DNA of 64,000 nt from JANQHS01 sp965267505. Its GTDB lineage: Bacteria > Bacteroidota > Bacteroidia > Cytophagales > CCMP332. The notes under the pieces were generated by a model. That model did not search any database. It saw nothing but the letters and a program-made list of their open reading frames with translations, and was not told the origin of the DNA. The DNA is taken from NCBI GenBank assembly GCA_965267505.1, contig OZ254081.1, positions 372,001 through 436,000 on the forward strand, given 5' to 3'. Below, piece by piece: positions 35,310-43,569 of this stretch; the stretch's first letter is position 1, and every line of letters begins with the position of its first letter. Made by a program: the position numbers and the translations under genes.

Positions 35310-37143
35310 AGAACCTCCATCTAAACCCAAATTCAACAATTTGGGGTCTGGTATATCCGGTATAGAAAGGCGTAGCAAAATATCCGGGTGAAGCCCATCC
35401 CTGAGTGAAGTAGGGAACAGAAATAAAGGCATCCGCCGATCTGAAATGCAAATTCAAAAAGAAATCAGGGATCAGGAACTGATCCAATGCAAATTCATCT
35501 TGAAGGTAGAACTGGAAATTCGCTGGCATGTATGCATTTCCATAATAGGTAGAACGGTAGGTCAACTCAAATCCTATTTGGAATTCTATCCTATTGGTCC
35601 GAAACCCACTCGAAAAATAATAGCGACCATTGTATAACCACTCAGGGAACCGGATGACATCCGGACCTGATAAAGAGCTATAGTTTACCTTATTCTCAAA
35701 ATGCCAAGAATTCAAATGAAAGTTCAGGTCCAGGCCCAATGATGTGACCCTGATGGTTTCGTCAGCCTGTTCGGGAGTCGCTGATCGTCCATAGTAAATG
35801 TGATTGAATATCTCATCCAGCCTAACCCGCGGTTTCAAAAAGAATTTCTTACCCTGAAGTGCATAGGAAAGTTTATAGGTATTAGAAGTTACATTTTTCA
35901 GATTCTGGTCCCAGATGAAATGATTCATATAGATCCGGTTTTCCAAAATTGCCGGCCTTCGATTAATGCCAACATAATTCAATTCAAAGCCCTTATAACC
36001 CATTAAGAGTCCAATGTTTCTAGCATCATTGTCCAACATCTGATCGAACCTAAGGTCGAAAAACAAAGTGTCCTCGCTTTTTAGCTTAAAGCTTTTTGTA
36101 AAAGCTCCGCCTAGAAACCACTCAGATTCCCATTCTTCATAAAGATTTGAAAACAAAAATCTACTCCTTAGGTGGCCGGCTAATTGCCAGCCCCTATAAA
36201 TCCCGGCAACTCCTGTTTTCTGCTCTAGTCTGTCAAAATCAGATTGAAAAAAAGTATTGCTTGAATCAAAAAAAGCATTTGGGTAATATTCCAGGTTCTG
36301 ATCAAGTGTCCGGTCTTCAAATCGATCCTTAATTAGTGATCTTTCCAAAACCTGATAAATCTTAAAATTAGCCTTAATACCCGTGTCTAATGAAAATTGA
36401 TGGTAAAGCCTATGCGTATTCCGCCTTTCCCAGGTATAGGCAGAATCAAGCCAGACATTTGCAAGCTCGTAAACGATCAGGTCTTCCTTGGTCTGTCCAG
36501 AATCTGGAACTATCCCCCCCTGCTCATTCACTTCATGGTTAAAGTGAGTGAAATTGTAAACAAGCTTATATCGTCGGTCCTTAGTGGAAAGTGCTGTTTG
36601 AATCCCTAACGACCAATGTTGAGTATGCCTTTGCCTTGAAGCAGATGCAACTATCTTATCGGTGGTAAATCTTCTGATAAGAAAGCCCGCCGAGAAATTA
36701 GGATTGATATTTCTGGCAAAATCGGCATAGATATCAGCATATCGTTGAGTCCCTTGAACATATTTCAATTCGGTAAACGGGCTCTTGGTATTGTAATACT
36801 TTATTGAGGCTGGATCAAGGATATAGTCATTGTAAATGTTGATGCCAGGTGTCCTTCCTATCTCCTCTGCAGGTTGGAAAAAAGTAGGATACAATGCTGT
36901 ACCAACATTCCCCAGGTCTTGTTGGTAATTATTATTGTAAAGAATATACCTGTACCTGTGGATGTCATTAAGGAAAGTGTCTATCCTCCTATGGCTTTCC
37001 CTGTTGAGAAAGATATCCTCCTCGGTAAAATACCTGGTGGTATTCAAGCCATAAACCGTTTGAGAAGTATCGTCAAGGATCTGTGCTGAGATCCAATGTG
37101 GCATCACAAGTGTCAGGAAGTAGAGCCAAAGGATCTTTTTCAT
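35302..37143 (-). CDS. Putative porin (Porin_10-like beta-barrel)
   Basis: A 613-residue outer-membrane protein with a signal peptide at 1-20 (ending WISAQ). A region with GLNTTRYFTEEDIFLNRE and GNVGTALYPTFFQP follows, which recurs in the Bacteroidota putative porin family. After that come many alternating aromatic strands ending GFRWRFYD with a terminal aromatic. It is predicted to form a large barrel, but what it transports is unknown. The ATG overlaps the lpxK stop (ATGA) and its 3' end overlaps miaE by eight bases, so the three genes form one unit. Confidence 0.8.
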   Translation of the reverse strand: MKKILWLYFLTLVMPHWISAQILDDTSQTVYGLNTTRYFTEEDIFLNRESHRRIDTFLNDIHRYRYILYNNNYQQDLGNVGTALYPTFFQPAEEIGRTPGINIYNDYILDPASIKYYNTKSPFTELKYVQGTQRYADIYADFARNINPNFSAGFLIRRFTTDKIVASASRQRHTQHWSLGIQTALSTKDRRYKLVYNFTHFNHEVNEQGGIVPDSGQTKEDLIVYELANVWLDSAYTWERRNTHRLYHQFSLDTGIKANFKIYQVLERSLIKDRFEDRTLDQNLEYYPNAFFDSSNTFFQSDFDRLEQKTGVAGIYRGWQLAGHLRSRFLFSNLYEEWESEWFLGGAFTKSFKLKSEDTLFFDLRFDQMLDNDARNIGLLMGYKGFELNYVGINRRPAILENRIYMNHFIWDQNLKNVTSNTYKLSYALQGKKFFLKPRVRLDEIFNHIYYGRSATPEQADETIRVTSLGLDLNFHLNSWHFENKVNYSSLSGPDVIRFPEWLYNGRYYFSSGFRTNRIEFQIGFELTYRSTYYGNAYMPANFQFYLQDEFALDQFLIPDFFLNLHFRSADAFISVPYFTQGWASPGYFATPFYTGYTRPQIVEFGFRWRFYD

Positions 37144-38168
37144 TGTATCCCTTCATTAACTTTTGAACGGATCCAGGAGTCAAAATCTGTTCCAAAATCC
37201 AAGAACTCAAAGCTTTGAGGCAAAACAAAGATCTCTTGCTCAAGGGCCTCCTTATTTTCTCTGATCTTGATCCAATCCTTTCCGGTAGTCAAAATGGCAT
37301 CACCAGATTTGGCTGAGTAATCAAACACTTCTTTTAGATCTGAGGAAGAATATTGATGGTGATCAGGGAATTTAAAGTGTCGTGAAATGCGACCAAAATC
37401 TTTAACACTGGTCTCCAATCTTAATGGATTCGAAATGCCTGACAAAAGCACGAAACTGCTACTATTGAACTCCTGGTTGGAGGTCATGGACTTTGGAAGA
37501 CCCGTTTGTGATACTGAAAAGAAAACCGGAGTTCCCTTCTTGGAATACATCCTTGATCTTTCTGTGAAGTCTTTCACAATGGCTTCATCCAAATCTTCTG
37601 GGCAATAGGTGAATATTACTGCATCTGCCCTCATTGCTTCCCTCCTTGATTCTCTCAAATTTCCACTTGGTAGAACAAGATCTTTGAAAAAAGGATCAGA
37701 GAAATCTGATAAAAGCAAATTAATGTCCCTGTGTATATAGCGATGCTGGTAAGCATCATCAAGAACAAGGAGCTCAGTTCCTTTTGAAGCAATTTTTTTT
37801 GCTCCCACATTTCTTGATTCAGAAACAGCGAAAACCACTCCTTCTGAACTTTCCGATTTTAAGAGAAGTATCTCCTCTCCTACCTCTCCAGAATTGGAAC
37901 TATCCCTTACCCATTGAAATCCTTTTGTCTTTCTGCCGTATCCCCTTGAAAGCACGGCCATCTTTTTCTCCTTTTCAAAAAGGGATATAAGGTAGTTCGA
38001 CATAGGGGTCTTCCCAGAGCCTCCCACCCGAAGGTTTCCAACCGAAATCACCAAAAATGGATGCTTACGTACTTCTAGAATACCCAGATTAAAACATAGG
38101 TTTCTAAGGGCAATTAGCACCCCATACAATATTGAAAATGGAAAAAGAAGTAACCTGAATATCTTCAT
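37140..38168 (-). CDS. lpxK: Tetraacyldisaccharide 4'-kinase
   Basis: Phosphorylates the lipid A precursor at the 4' position on the inner-membrane face. It has 342 residues: an N-terminal membrane helix (about 5-25) and the P-loop VGNLRVGGSGKTP (about 42-54). SRGYGRKTKGF and VLDDAYQHRYIHRDINLLL follow, both hallmark LpxK segments. The ATG at 38168 lies 10 bases after a perfect -7 box with a TTG 16 bases upstream, the best full promoter in the window. It is first gene of the lpxK-porin-miaE unit. Confidence 0.96.
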   Translation of the reverse strand: MKIFRLLLFPFSILYGVLIALRNLCFNLGILEVRKHPFLVISVGNLRVGGSGKTPMSNYLISLFEKEKKMAVLSRGYGRKTKGFQWVRDSSNSGEVGEEILLLKSESSEGVVFAVSESRNVGAKKIASKGTELLVLDDAYQHRYIHRDINLLLSDFSDPFFKDLVLPSGNLRESRREAMRADAVIFTYCPEDLDEAIVKDFTERSRMYSKKGTPVFFSVSQTGLPKSMTSNQEFNSSSFVLLSGISNPLRLETSVKDFGRISRHFKFPDHHQYSSSDLKEVFDYSAKSGDAILTTGKDWIKIRENKEALEQEIFVLPQSFEFLDFGTDFDSWIRSKVNEGIQ

Positions 38169-38178
38169 TAAGCAGGCT

Positions 38179-38186
38179 CAAAGATA
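38179..38186 (-). promoter_or_regulatory. Promoter for lpxK: TTG-N16-TATCTTTG
   Basis: Perfect TAnnTTTG on the minus strand with a TTG 16 bases upstream, near the 17-19 expected. It implies a very short leader before the ATG at 38168. Confidence 0.6.
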
Positions 38187-38248
38187 ATTAGTGATCACGT
38201 CCCAAGGATTGGCTATCCAATTAATATCCTCCACAAAACTGATAACGA

Positions 38249-38256
38249 TATCTTTG
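38249..38256 (+). promoter_or_regulatory. -7 box TATCTTTG for the Nif3 gene
   Basis: Perfect TAnnTTTG followed by C, seven bases before the ATG at 38264, so the transcript would be almost leaderless. It faces the lpxK promoter in a 95-base divergent region. Confidence 0.5.
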
Positions 38257-38263
38257 CACGGTC

Positions 38264-39055
38264 ATGACAAAAATCAAAGACATTCTTAAGCTGATTGAAG
38301 AGGACTCTCCTTTCAGACACCAGGAGGATTATGATAATTCAGGATTGATAGTTGGCGATCCTGAGAAAGAGATCTCAAGGATTCTTTTAAGTATTGATGT
38401 AACGGAGCAGGTTGTAGATGAGGCCAAGCTAAATGATTGCGAATTAATTCTAGCCCATCATCCCATCATATTCAGGGGAATAAAATCATTTACAGGAGCC
38501 GATTATGTTCAAAGGACAGTTGAAAAGGCTATCAGGAAAGAGATAGGTATCATGGCAGCTCATACCAATCTTGATAATTCAATTTCAGGAGTCAATCGGA
38601 TCATTGCAGAAAAGTTATCAATAAATAACCCGGAGATCCTTGCCAATAAAGCTGGGTTTGAAGAAGTAGGGGCTGGTATGGTGGGTGAACTTGAATCTGA
38701 ATTAACAGAAGAAGAATTCTTAAGCCTTTGTAGCAGTTCTTTTAAAACAGAGGGCTTAAGGCATTCCTTTAAAACCGGGAAAAAAATAAAGAAAGTTGCA
38801 TTTTGTGGCGGGGCAGGAAGTTTCCTGATCAAAGCTGCAAAAAGTAAAAATGCAGATGCTTTTATAACCGGAGATTTAAAATACCATGAATATTTTGATG
38901 CAGAGGGAGAAATTCTTCTGGTAGACCCAGGTCATTTTGAGTCAGAACAGTTTACAGTAGAGCTATTTAGCCGGATTTTGTCAGAAAAAATCCCTAATAT
39001 TGCACTCCAATTTTCGGAGGTGAGGACAAATCCGATTCACTATTTTTTCAAATAA
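38264..39055 (+). CDS. Nif3-like dinuclear metal-centre protein, short form
   Basis: A 263-residue Nif3/YbgI-type protein. Likely metal ligands are the His pair in ELILAHHPIIFRG, HTNLD, and the C-terminal DPGHFESEQ. EDYDNSGLIVG at the N-terminus is a family hallmark. Most Bacteroidota copies I know are about 365 residues with a PII-like insert in the middle; here the two halves are joined directly (before GAGMVGEL), like the E. coli form. Function is still debated (possible hydrolase or cyclohydrolase-related). It is followed after three bases by the degenerate zinc-ribbon protein, its usual neighbour. Confidence 0.9.
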   Translation: MTKIKDILKLIEEDSPFRHQEDYDNSGLIVGDPEKEISRILLSIDVTEQVVDEAKLNDCELILAHHPIIFRGIKSFTGADYVQRTVEKAIRKEIGIMAAHTNLDNSISGVNRIIAEKLSINNPEILANKAGFEEVGAGMVGELESELTEEEFLSLCSSSFKTEGLRHSFKTGKKIKKVAFCGGAGSFLIKAAKSKNADAFITGDLKYHEYFDAEGEILLVDPGHFESEQFTVELFSRILSEKIPNIALQFSEVRTNPIHYFFK

Positions 39056-39058
39056 TTC

Positions 39059-39886
39059 ATGGAACAAAGCAGTACGGTTGCAGATCAGTTAAAAGCCCTG
39101 CAAAACTTACAAACTATCGATTCTAAGCTTGATGAGATCAAAAAGTTGAGGGGAGACCTTCCTGAAGAACTTAAAGATCTTGAAGATGAGCTGGCAGGTT
39201 TAGAAACGCGTACCAATAGATTGAATGATGAATTCAAGGCTATTGAAGACGAGATTGAAAAGAAAAAACTGGTTAAGAAGGAATGCGAGACCCTTATTGA
39301 AAAATATAAGGAGCAGCAAATGAATGTCCGTAACAACCGGGAATATGATGCGATCACCAAAGAGATCGAACTTCAGGAATTGGAGATCCAGATCGCAGAG
39401 AAAAAGATCAAGGAAAGCTTTGATGAAATAGAAGGCAAAAAAGAAGTTCTTGATGAGACCAAAAAACTTCTGAAAACAAGAGAGAAAGATCTTGATACAA
39501 AGAAGAAGGAATTGGAAGTTATCATCAACGAAAGCCAGGAAGAGGAGGACAAGCTAAACAAAGACCGTAAGTCAGCTTGTAAAAAAGTTGAAGACAGGCT
39601 TTTGACCTATTACGAAAAACTAAGAGCAAACCTTAAAAATGGTTTGGCTGTGGTAACTGTAAAGAAAGGTGCAGTTGAAGGGTCATTCATTCAGATCCCA
39701 CCACAAAAGATCGCTGAGATCAAAGAGAAAAAGAAGATCGTTCTTGACGAGCACAGTGGTCGTATCCTTGCTGATGTTGAAGAAATCATTGAGGAAGAAA
39801 AGCCTAAAAAGAGAAGAACAACAAGAAAGAAAGCCACTACTAAAACAGCAGCAGCTGAGAAAAAAGAAGCGGCAGCCAAGAAGTAA
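39059..39886 (+). CDS. CT398-like coiled-coil protein with degenerate zinc ribbon
   Basis: A 275-residue member of the C4-type zinc-ribbon (zf-RING_7) family. Residues 8-175 form a long antiparallel coiled coil, followed by the ribbon region at 200-240 and a histone-like Lys/Arg/Ala/Thr tail (247-275). In the family the ribbon reads CGGC then C-E-H-C. Here these are V-E-G-S (206-209) and D-E-H-S (230-233), so all four zinc ligands are gone while the surrounding residues (IPPQ, KKI, GRIL) remain. It should therefore not bind zinc at this site. It lies three bases after Nif3 and ends in a strong terminator. The molecular role is unknown even for intact members. Confidence 0.88.
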   Translation: MEQSSTVADQLKALQNLQTIDSKLDEIKKLRGDLPEELKDLEDELAGLETRTNRLNDEFKAIEDEIEKKKLVKKECETLIEKYKEQQMNVRNNREYDAITKEIELQELEIQIAEKKIKESFDEIEGKKEVLDETKKLLKTREKDLDTKKKELEVIINESQEEEDKLNKDRKSACKKVEDRLLTYYEKLRANLKNGLAVVTVKKGAVEGSFIQIPPQKIAEIKEKKKIVLDEHSGRILADVEEIIEEEKPKKRRTTRKKATTKTAAAEKKEAAAKK

Positions 39887-39910
39887 TCCTTCTCAATTGA
39901 AAGTAAAAAA

Positions 39911-39941
39911 AGAAAGGGCCTTATTTTTAAGGCCCTTTTTT
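39911..39941 (+). terminator. Intrinsic terminator directly before the TPR gene
   Basis: Eleven-pair stem AAAGGGCCTTA (39913-39923) with TAAGGCCCTTT, four-T loop, then a T-run. The T-run ends at the base before the ATG of the next gene at 39942. Confidence 0.85.
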
Positions 39942-41435
39942 ATGCTCAAAAGAATTTTCCTACTTCTTCTTCCAGCCTATTTCTCTTTGGCACAGCCTAA
40001 TGCCACAGGTTTCAAACCCGTGCATAAAGCGGTTTTAGAGAAGATCTATGAACTGGACCTCAAGGGGGTAGAAAAGATCTACTCAGAGAGAAAAAATGAA
40101 CTGCAAGGAAGTGCTATCACTTACTTGCTTGAAAACTATTATGATTTTCTTGTTCTGCAGCTTAAGGATGAAAACACACTCTTCAAGGAACTCAAAAAGA
40201 GCAAGAACAATCGTATAGGGGCAATTCAAAAGTCTGGCTCAAGTATAGATTGGATAGACTATTGCCAGGCCCAGGTCCACTTACAATGGGGATTGATACG
40301 GTTGAAAATGGAGTATTATTCAAGGGGAATTTGGGATACAAGACTTGCCTTCAATCAATTTGAAGAAGCCGATAAGCTGAGACCTGATTTTCTCCCAAAT
40401 CAAATGTCTTTCGGCCTTCTAAACATAATGATAGGTGCTACCCCTCACGACAAAGGAAAATGGATCAAACTCATAGGTATCCATGGAGATTTCAAAAAGG
40501 GGATGATTTTGCTGAGGAATTCCAAGTCACGAAAAAACCCGTTTTGGTATGAGGCTTCATTATTGGAAGCATACGTTCATGGATATATTATGAATCGGGA
40601 AGAATCTGGATATGAGATACTTCAAGAACTCAATAAGTCCAAAAGTACCCTTCTAGGAGACCTTGTCACATCCATCTATCTAATGAAGATCAGAAAAAAT
40701 CAGGAGGCCATCGCTCTGATCAATAAAAGGATAGATCAATGCCCAAAGGAGGTAAATCCTCATTTTCATTTTCTATTGGGGGAAGCCTATCTAAGAAAAG
40801 GATTATACAAGGAAGCGGTCCTGCACTTGAAGCACTTCCTTTTTCATTTCAAAGGAATGACCAATAGAAAAGAAGCAAATTATAAAGTTGCGTTGGCCTA
40901 TTATCTTGATGGCAACCTTGAAAAAGCAGATGAATACTGGGTAAGAACGGCACAACTGGGCTACACTTTTGTTTCATCAGACAATTATGCACAGAAGCAA
41001 TTTGAAGGAGGAAAATACCCAAATAAAACCCTTCAAAAGGCCAGGCTTTTCTTTGATGGAGGATATTATGAAGATGCCATTTCAGAATTGAAAAAGTTTA
41101 GTCAGTCAGGCCCTGTCCCAAAGAGGTTAGCCAGTGAATTTTACTACCGTCTGGGTAGGATCAAGCAAGCCCAGGACAACTCAACGGAAGCGATAAAGAA
41201 TTTTGAGAAATGCATTATCAGTCAAGGGAAAGAGCAATGGTATTTTGCCCCCATGGCCTACCTTCAAATGGGCTACATGGAAATGGATGCAGGATCCAAG
41301 GAAAAGGCGAGATCAGAGTTTGAGAAAGCAAAATCCTACCCGAAAAACCCCTATCAGGAAAGTATTGATTCAAAAGCTAAGATAGCACTTTTGTTACTTG
41401 AAGACCCTTCTATCTTAAATGAAAGCGGTCGTTAA
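39942..41435 (+). CDS. Exported tetratricopeptide-repeat protein
   Basis: A 497-residue helical-repeat protein with a signal peptide at 1-18 (MLKRIFLLLLPAYFSLAQ). TPR-like repeats are clearest in the second half, for example HFHFLLGEAYLRKGLYKEA, YYRLGRIKQAQDNSTEAIK and YLQMGYMEMDAGSKEKA. TPR proteins bind partners; no specific role can be read here. The frame is open far upstream through the previous gene and its terminator, but the signal peptide fixes the ATG at 39942. This start touches the T-run of the terminator. The last 26 bases overlap the convergent histidine phosphatase gene. Confidence 0.85.
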   Translation: MLKRIFLLLLPAYFSLAQPNATGFKPVHKAVLEKIYELDLKGVEKIYSERKNELQGSAITYLLENYYDFLVLQLKDENTLFKELKKSKNNRIGAIQKSGSSIDWIDYCQAQVHLQWGLIRLKMEYYSRGIWDTRLAFNQFEEADKLRPDFLPNQMSFGLLNIMIGATPHDKGKWIKLIGIHGDFKKGMILLRNSKSRKNPFWYEASLLEAYVHGYIMNREESGYEILQELNKSKSTLLGDLVTSIYLMKIRKNQEAIALINKRIDQCPKEVNPHFHFLLGEAYLRKGLYKEAVLHLKHFLFHFKGMTNRKEANYKVALAYYLDGNLEKADEYWVRTAQLGYTFVSSDNYAQKQFEGGKYPNKTLQKARLFFDGGYYEDAISELKKFSQSGPVPKRLASEFYYRLGRIKQAQDNSTEAIKNFEKCIISQGKEQWYFAPMAYLQMGYMEMDAGSKEKARSEFEKAKSYPKNPYQESIDSKAKIALLLLEDPSILNESGR

Positions 41436-42021
41436 AGCTATCAATCCGAAAAAAGCTTCCGGTAAAGATCACTTTATAGAGCGATAGGTTCGCATGAGGG
41501 AATCTGTCCATCTCACTTAAAGAATAACTTAAAAGGGTTGACAAAAGGATCCTAAGCGTCCTGCCGTGAGTACAAACCAGGATCTTTTCCTCATCGGAAG
41601 TTTTCCATTCTTCAATAACAGGCTTTAATCTATCCTGAACATCCTGGGGGCTTTCTCCACCCTTGATCCTTCGGTCTACTTCTCCACGCTGCCAACTACT
41701 GATCAAAGAGTGGTAGTAAGCATTCTCTTCACTGGTAATCTTTTCCTTTTCTTTTATTCCCCAATCAATTTCATCCAGGCCTTCAAAGGCTTGCGTTGGA
41801 AGATCCAATTGTTTAAAAGGTTCCATGGTTTGATGGGTCCTTTTGAGGTGGGACACATAGATCCTTTCAAACCCTTCCTCCCTGTATCTATCAAAGAATT
41901 TTCGCGCCTGCTTTCTTCCTGTTTCGTTTATGTCAGAATTAACCCCCCTGCCCTGGACAATTCCTTGAACATTGTAATCGGTCTGACCATGCCTAACCAG
42001 GTAAATTTTTTTGCCCTTCAA
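41410..42021 (-). CDS. Histidine phosphatase family protein (phosphoglycerate-mutase-like)
   Basis: A 203-residue member of the branch-1 histidine phosphatase superfamily. The catalytic RHG motif is in YLVRHGQTDYN (His near residue 11), with SHLKRTHQT as the second Arg segment and CTHGRTLRILL carrying the second His. Substrates in this superfamily vary widely (sugar phosphates, phosphoserine, cobalamin precursors), and nothing nearby decides it. Convergent with the TPR gene with a 26-base overlap. Confidence 0.88.
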   Translation of the reverse strand: MKGKKIYLVRHGQTDYNVQGIVQGRGVNSDINETGRKQARKFFDRYREEGFERIYVSHLKRTHQTMEPFKQLDLPTQAFEGLDEIDWGIKEKEKITSEENAYYHSLISSWQRGEVDRRIKGGESPQDVQDRLKPVIEEWKTSDEEKILVCTHGRTLRILLSTLLSYSLSEMDRFPHANLSLYKVIFTGSFFRIDSFNDRFHLR

Positions 42022-42064
42022 GTCTTCTTATTTTAGCCGCCGCGCGAAGATATAAATTGGTTTC

Positions 42065-42484
42065 ATGATTCCTGAAGATTTAATACTTGAAGACTTAAAA
42101 AGCTTTTTTGAAGTCAATATGATGAAGACCCTGGGGATCGAGCTGATTGATTTTGGAGAGGATTTTCTGAAAGCAAAAATGCCAGTGGATCAACGAACTA
42201 CTCAGCCTTATGGGATCTTGCACGGAGGAGCTTCTGTAACCCTAGCTGAATCTTTGGGAAGTATGGCCGCCTCCATTGTGGTGCATCCATTGAATAAATT
42301 GGCTGTTGGTCTGGAAATCAATTCCAATCATATCAAGGCAATAAGATCGGGTTCTGTGATCGGTGAAACCCGCCCTATTCATATAGGAAAAAGCACCCAT
42401 GTCTGGGAGATAAAGATTCATACAGAAGAAGGTGAGCTTGTAAATATCTCGAGGATCACCATGGCCATAGTAGATAAAAAGTAA
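42065..42484 (+). CDS. menI: Hotdog-fold thioesterase, probable DHNA-CoA hydrolase
   Basis: A 139-residue single hotdog-domain thioesterase of the PaaI/YdiI type. The active-site segment is GILHGGASVTLAESLGSMAA with His53 and the likely catalytic Glu62. Position decides the function: it is followed within six bases by menF, then menD and menB, so it most likely releases 1,4-dihydroxy-2-naphthoate from its CoA ester in menaquinone synthesis. The fold alone would also fit a broad acyl-CoA thioesterase, so the symbol is an inference. Confidence 0.85.
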   Translation: MIPEDLILEDLKSFFEVNMMKTLGIELIDFGEDFLKAKMPVDQRTTQPYGILHGGASVTLAESLGSMAASIVVHPLNKLAVGLEINSNHIKAIRSGSVIGETRPIHIGKSTHVWEIKIHTEEGELVNISRITMAIVDKK

Positions 42485-42489
42485 AACTT

Positions 42490-43569
42490 TTGGCTCAGCA
42501 GGGTGATTCTGTAAATATTCTCAATCCAAATCCAAGGGGTTTTGCTCTTTGGAGAATGCCGGGAGAATCAAATTATTTCTTTACGGGAGGCTCCTGGAAA
42601 CCAAGTCGAAAATTCGACCCTAAAGAAATTGAAGGGCCTGGATTTTTCTTTCATCCCTTTGAACTGGAAAATTCCGATTGTTTCCTTCTTCAAAATGAAA
42701 CCGGAATTGGAAGCCTCAGCCGGGAAGAAACCATCCAATTTGGTAAAATGGGATTGGATGCAGAATTGGCCTTAGACTTTCCGAAACAATTTGATTGGCT
42801 TGACAACGAACAAAGAAAGTCTGCATTTCGAGAACTTGTTGGAAAAGCCATATCGGTGATCCAGAATGGTGTCTTTGAGAAACTGGTTTGTTCCAGAGTG
42901 GAGGTCCTTGACAAAAAGGTTAATCCCTGGAATCTGGTTACCCAATTAGCGGATGGACATCCCAATGCCTTTGTTTCTTTTGTTTCAATAGAAGGCCTTG
43001 GCCAATGGATTGGCGCCACCCCAGAGCTTTTATTAAGAACTGAGAAAGAAAGAGGTCTCAAAACAATGTCCTTGGCCGGAACGAGAAAAAGAGAGGATTT
43101 TTCTGATAAAGAAGAAAATGAGCAAGGCATCGTAACCGACTATATCGAATCAACATTAAGAGAGTTTGGAGTTGAGAACCTGGAAAAGACCGGGCCCGAA
43201 ATGGTAGAAGCGGGAAATGTGCATCATTTAAAGACAAGCTTTTCAGGAAAATTACCGACTCATTCCGACCTTCAATCCCTGGTCTATCGATTACATCCTA
43301 CCCCTGCTGTAGCAGGAATACCCAAAGGGGAAAGTCTTTCTTTCATTTCAAAAAATGAAAACCATCCCAGGTCATTTTATTCCGGTTTCCTGGGACCAGT
43401 ACTTTCACCTGAGGTCTTTAGTTTTTATGTGAACCTAAGATGTCTTCAGGTGTTCAAAGAAAAGGTGGTTTTGTATTCAGGAGCAGGTATCACAAAAAAC
43501 TCAAGACCCGAGGAAGAACTAAAGGAAACCGACCTGAAGATTCAAAGTCTTAAGGATGCCCTGGAATAA
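42490..43569 (+). CDS. menF: Isochorismate synthase
   Basis: Converts chorismate to isochorismate, entry step of menaquinone synthesis. It has 359 residues of the chorismate-binding fold. FEKLVCSRVEVL, WIGATPELLLRTE, SLAGTRKRED, VHHLKTSFSG and HPTPAVAGIPKG (about 267-278) are hallmark segments, and the C-terminal YSGAGITKNSRPEEE fits. The start is TTG at 42490, chosen because it keeps the conserved NPRGFALWRMPGE; an ATG at 42556 would cut this. It follows menI by five bases and overlaps menD by 14. Confidence 0.95.
   Translation: MAQQGDSVNILNPNPRGFALWRMPGESNYFFTGGSWKPSRKFDPKEIEGPGFFFHPFELENSDCFLLQNETGIGSLSREETIQFGKMGLDAELALDFPKQFDWLDNEQRKSAFRELVGKAISVIQNGVFEKLVCSRVEVLDKKVNPWNLVTQLADGHPNAFVSFVSIEGLGQWIGATPELLLRTEKERGLKTMSLAGTRKREDFSDKEENEQGIVTDYIESTLREFGVENLEKTGPEMVEAGNVHHLKTSFSGKLPTHSDLQSLVYRLHPTPAVAGIPKGESLSFISKNENHPRSFYSGFLGPVLSPEVFSFYVNLRCLQVFKEKVVLYSGAGITKNSRPEEELKETDLKIQSLKDALE

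Noticed and set aside
35310..35432. A 41-codon N-terminal extension of MiaE
   Set aside because: It is the out-of-frame end of the porin gene; the family N-terminus begins just after the ATG at 35309.
39669..39941. A reading frame extending the TPR protein 91 codons upstream
   Set aside because: It runs through the end of the zinc-ribbon-family gene and its terminator in another frame, is Lys/Arg-rich by frame shift, and the signal peptide begins at 39942.
42690..43130. Minus-strand frame of 146 codons within menF
   Set aside because: Antisense shadow of a clearly conserved enzyme, with no domain signs.
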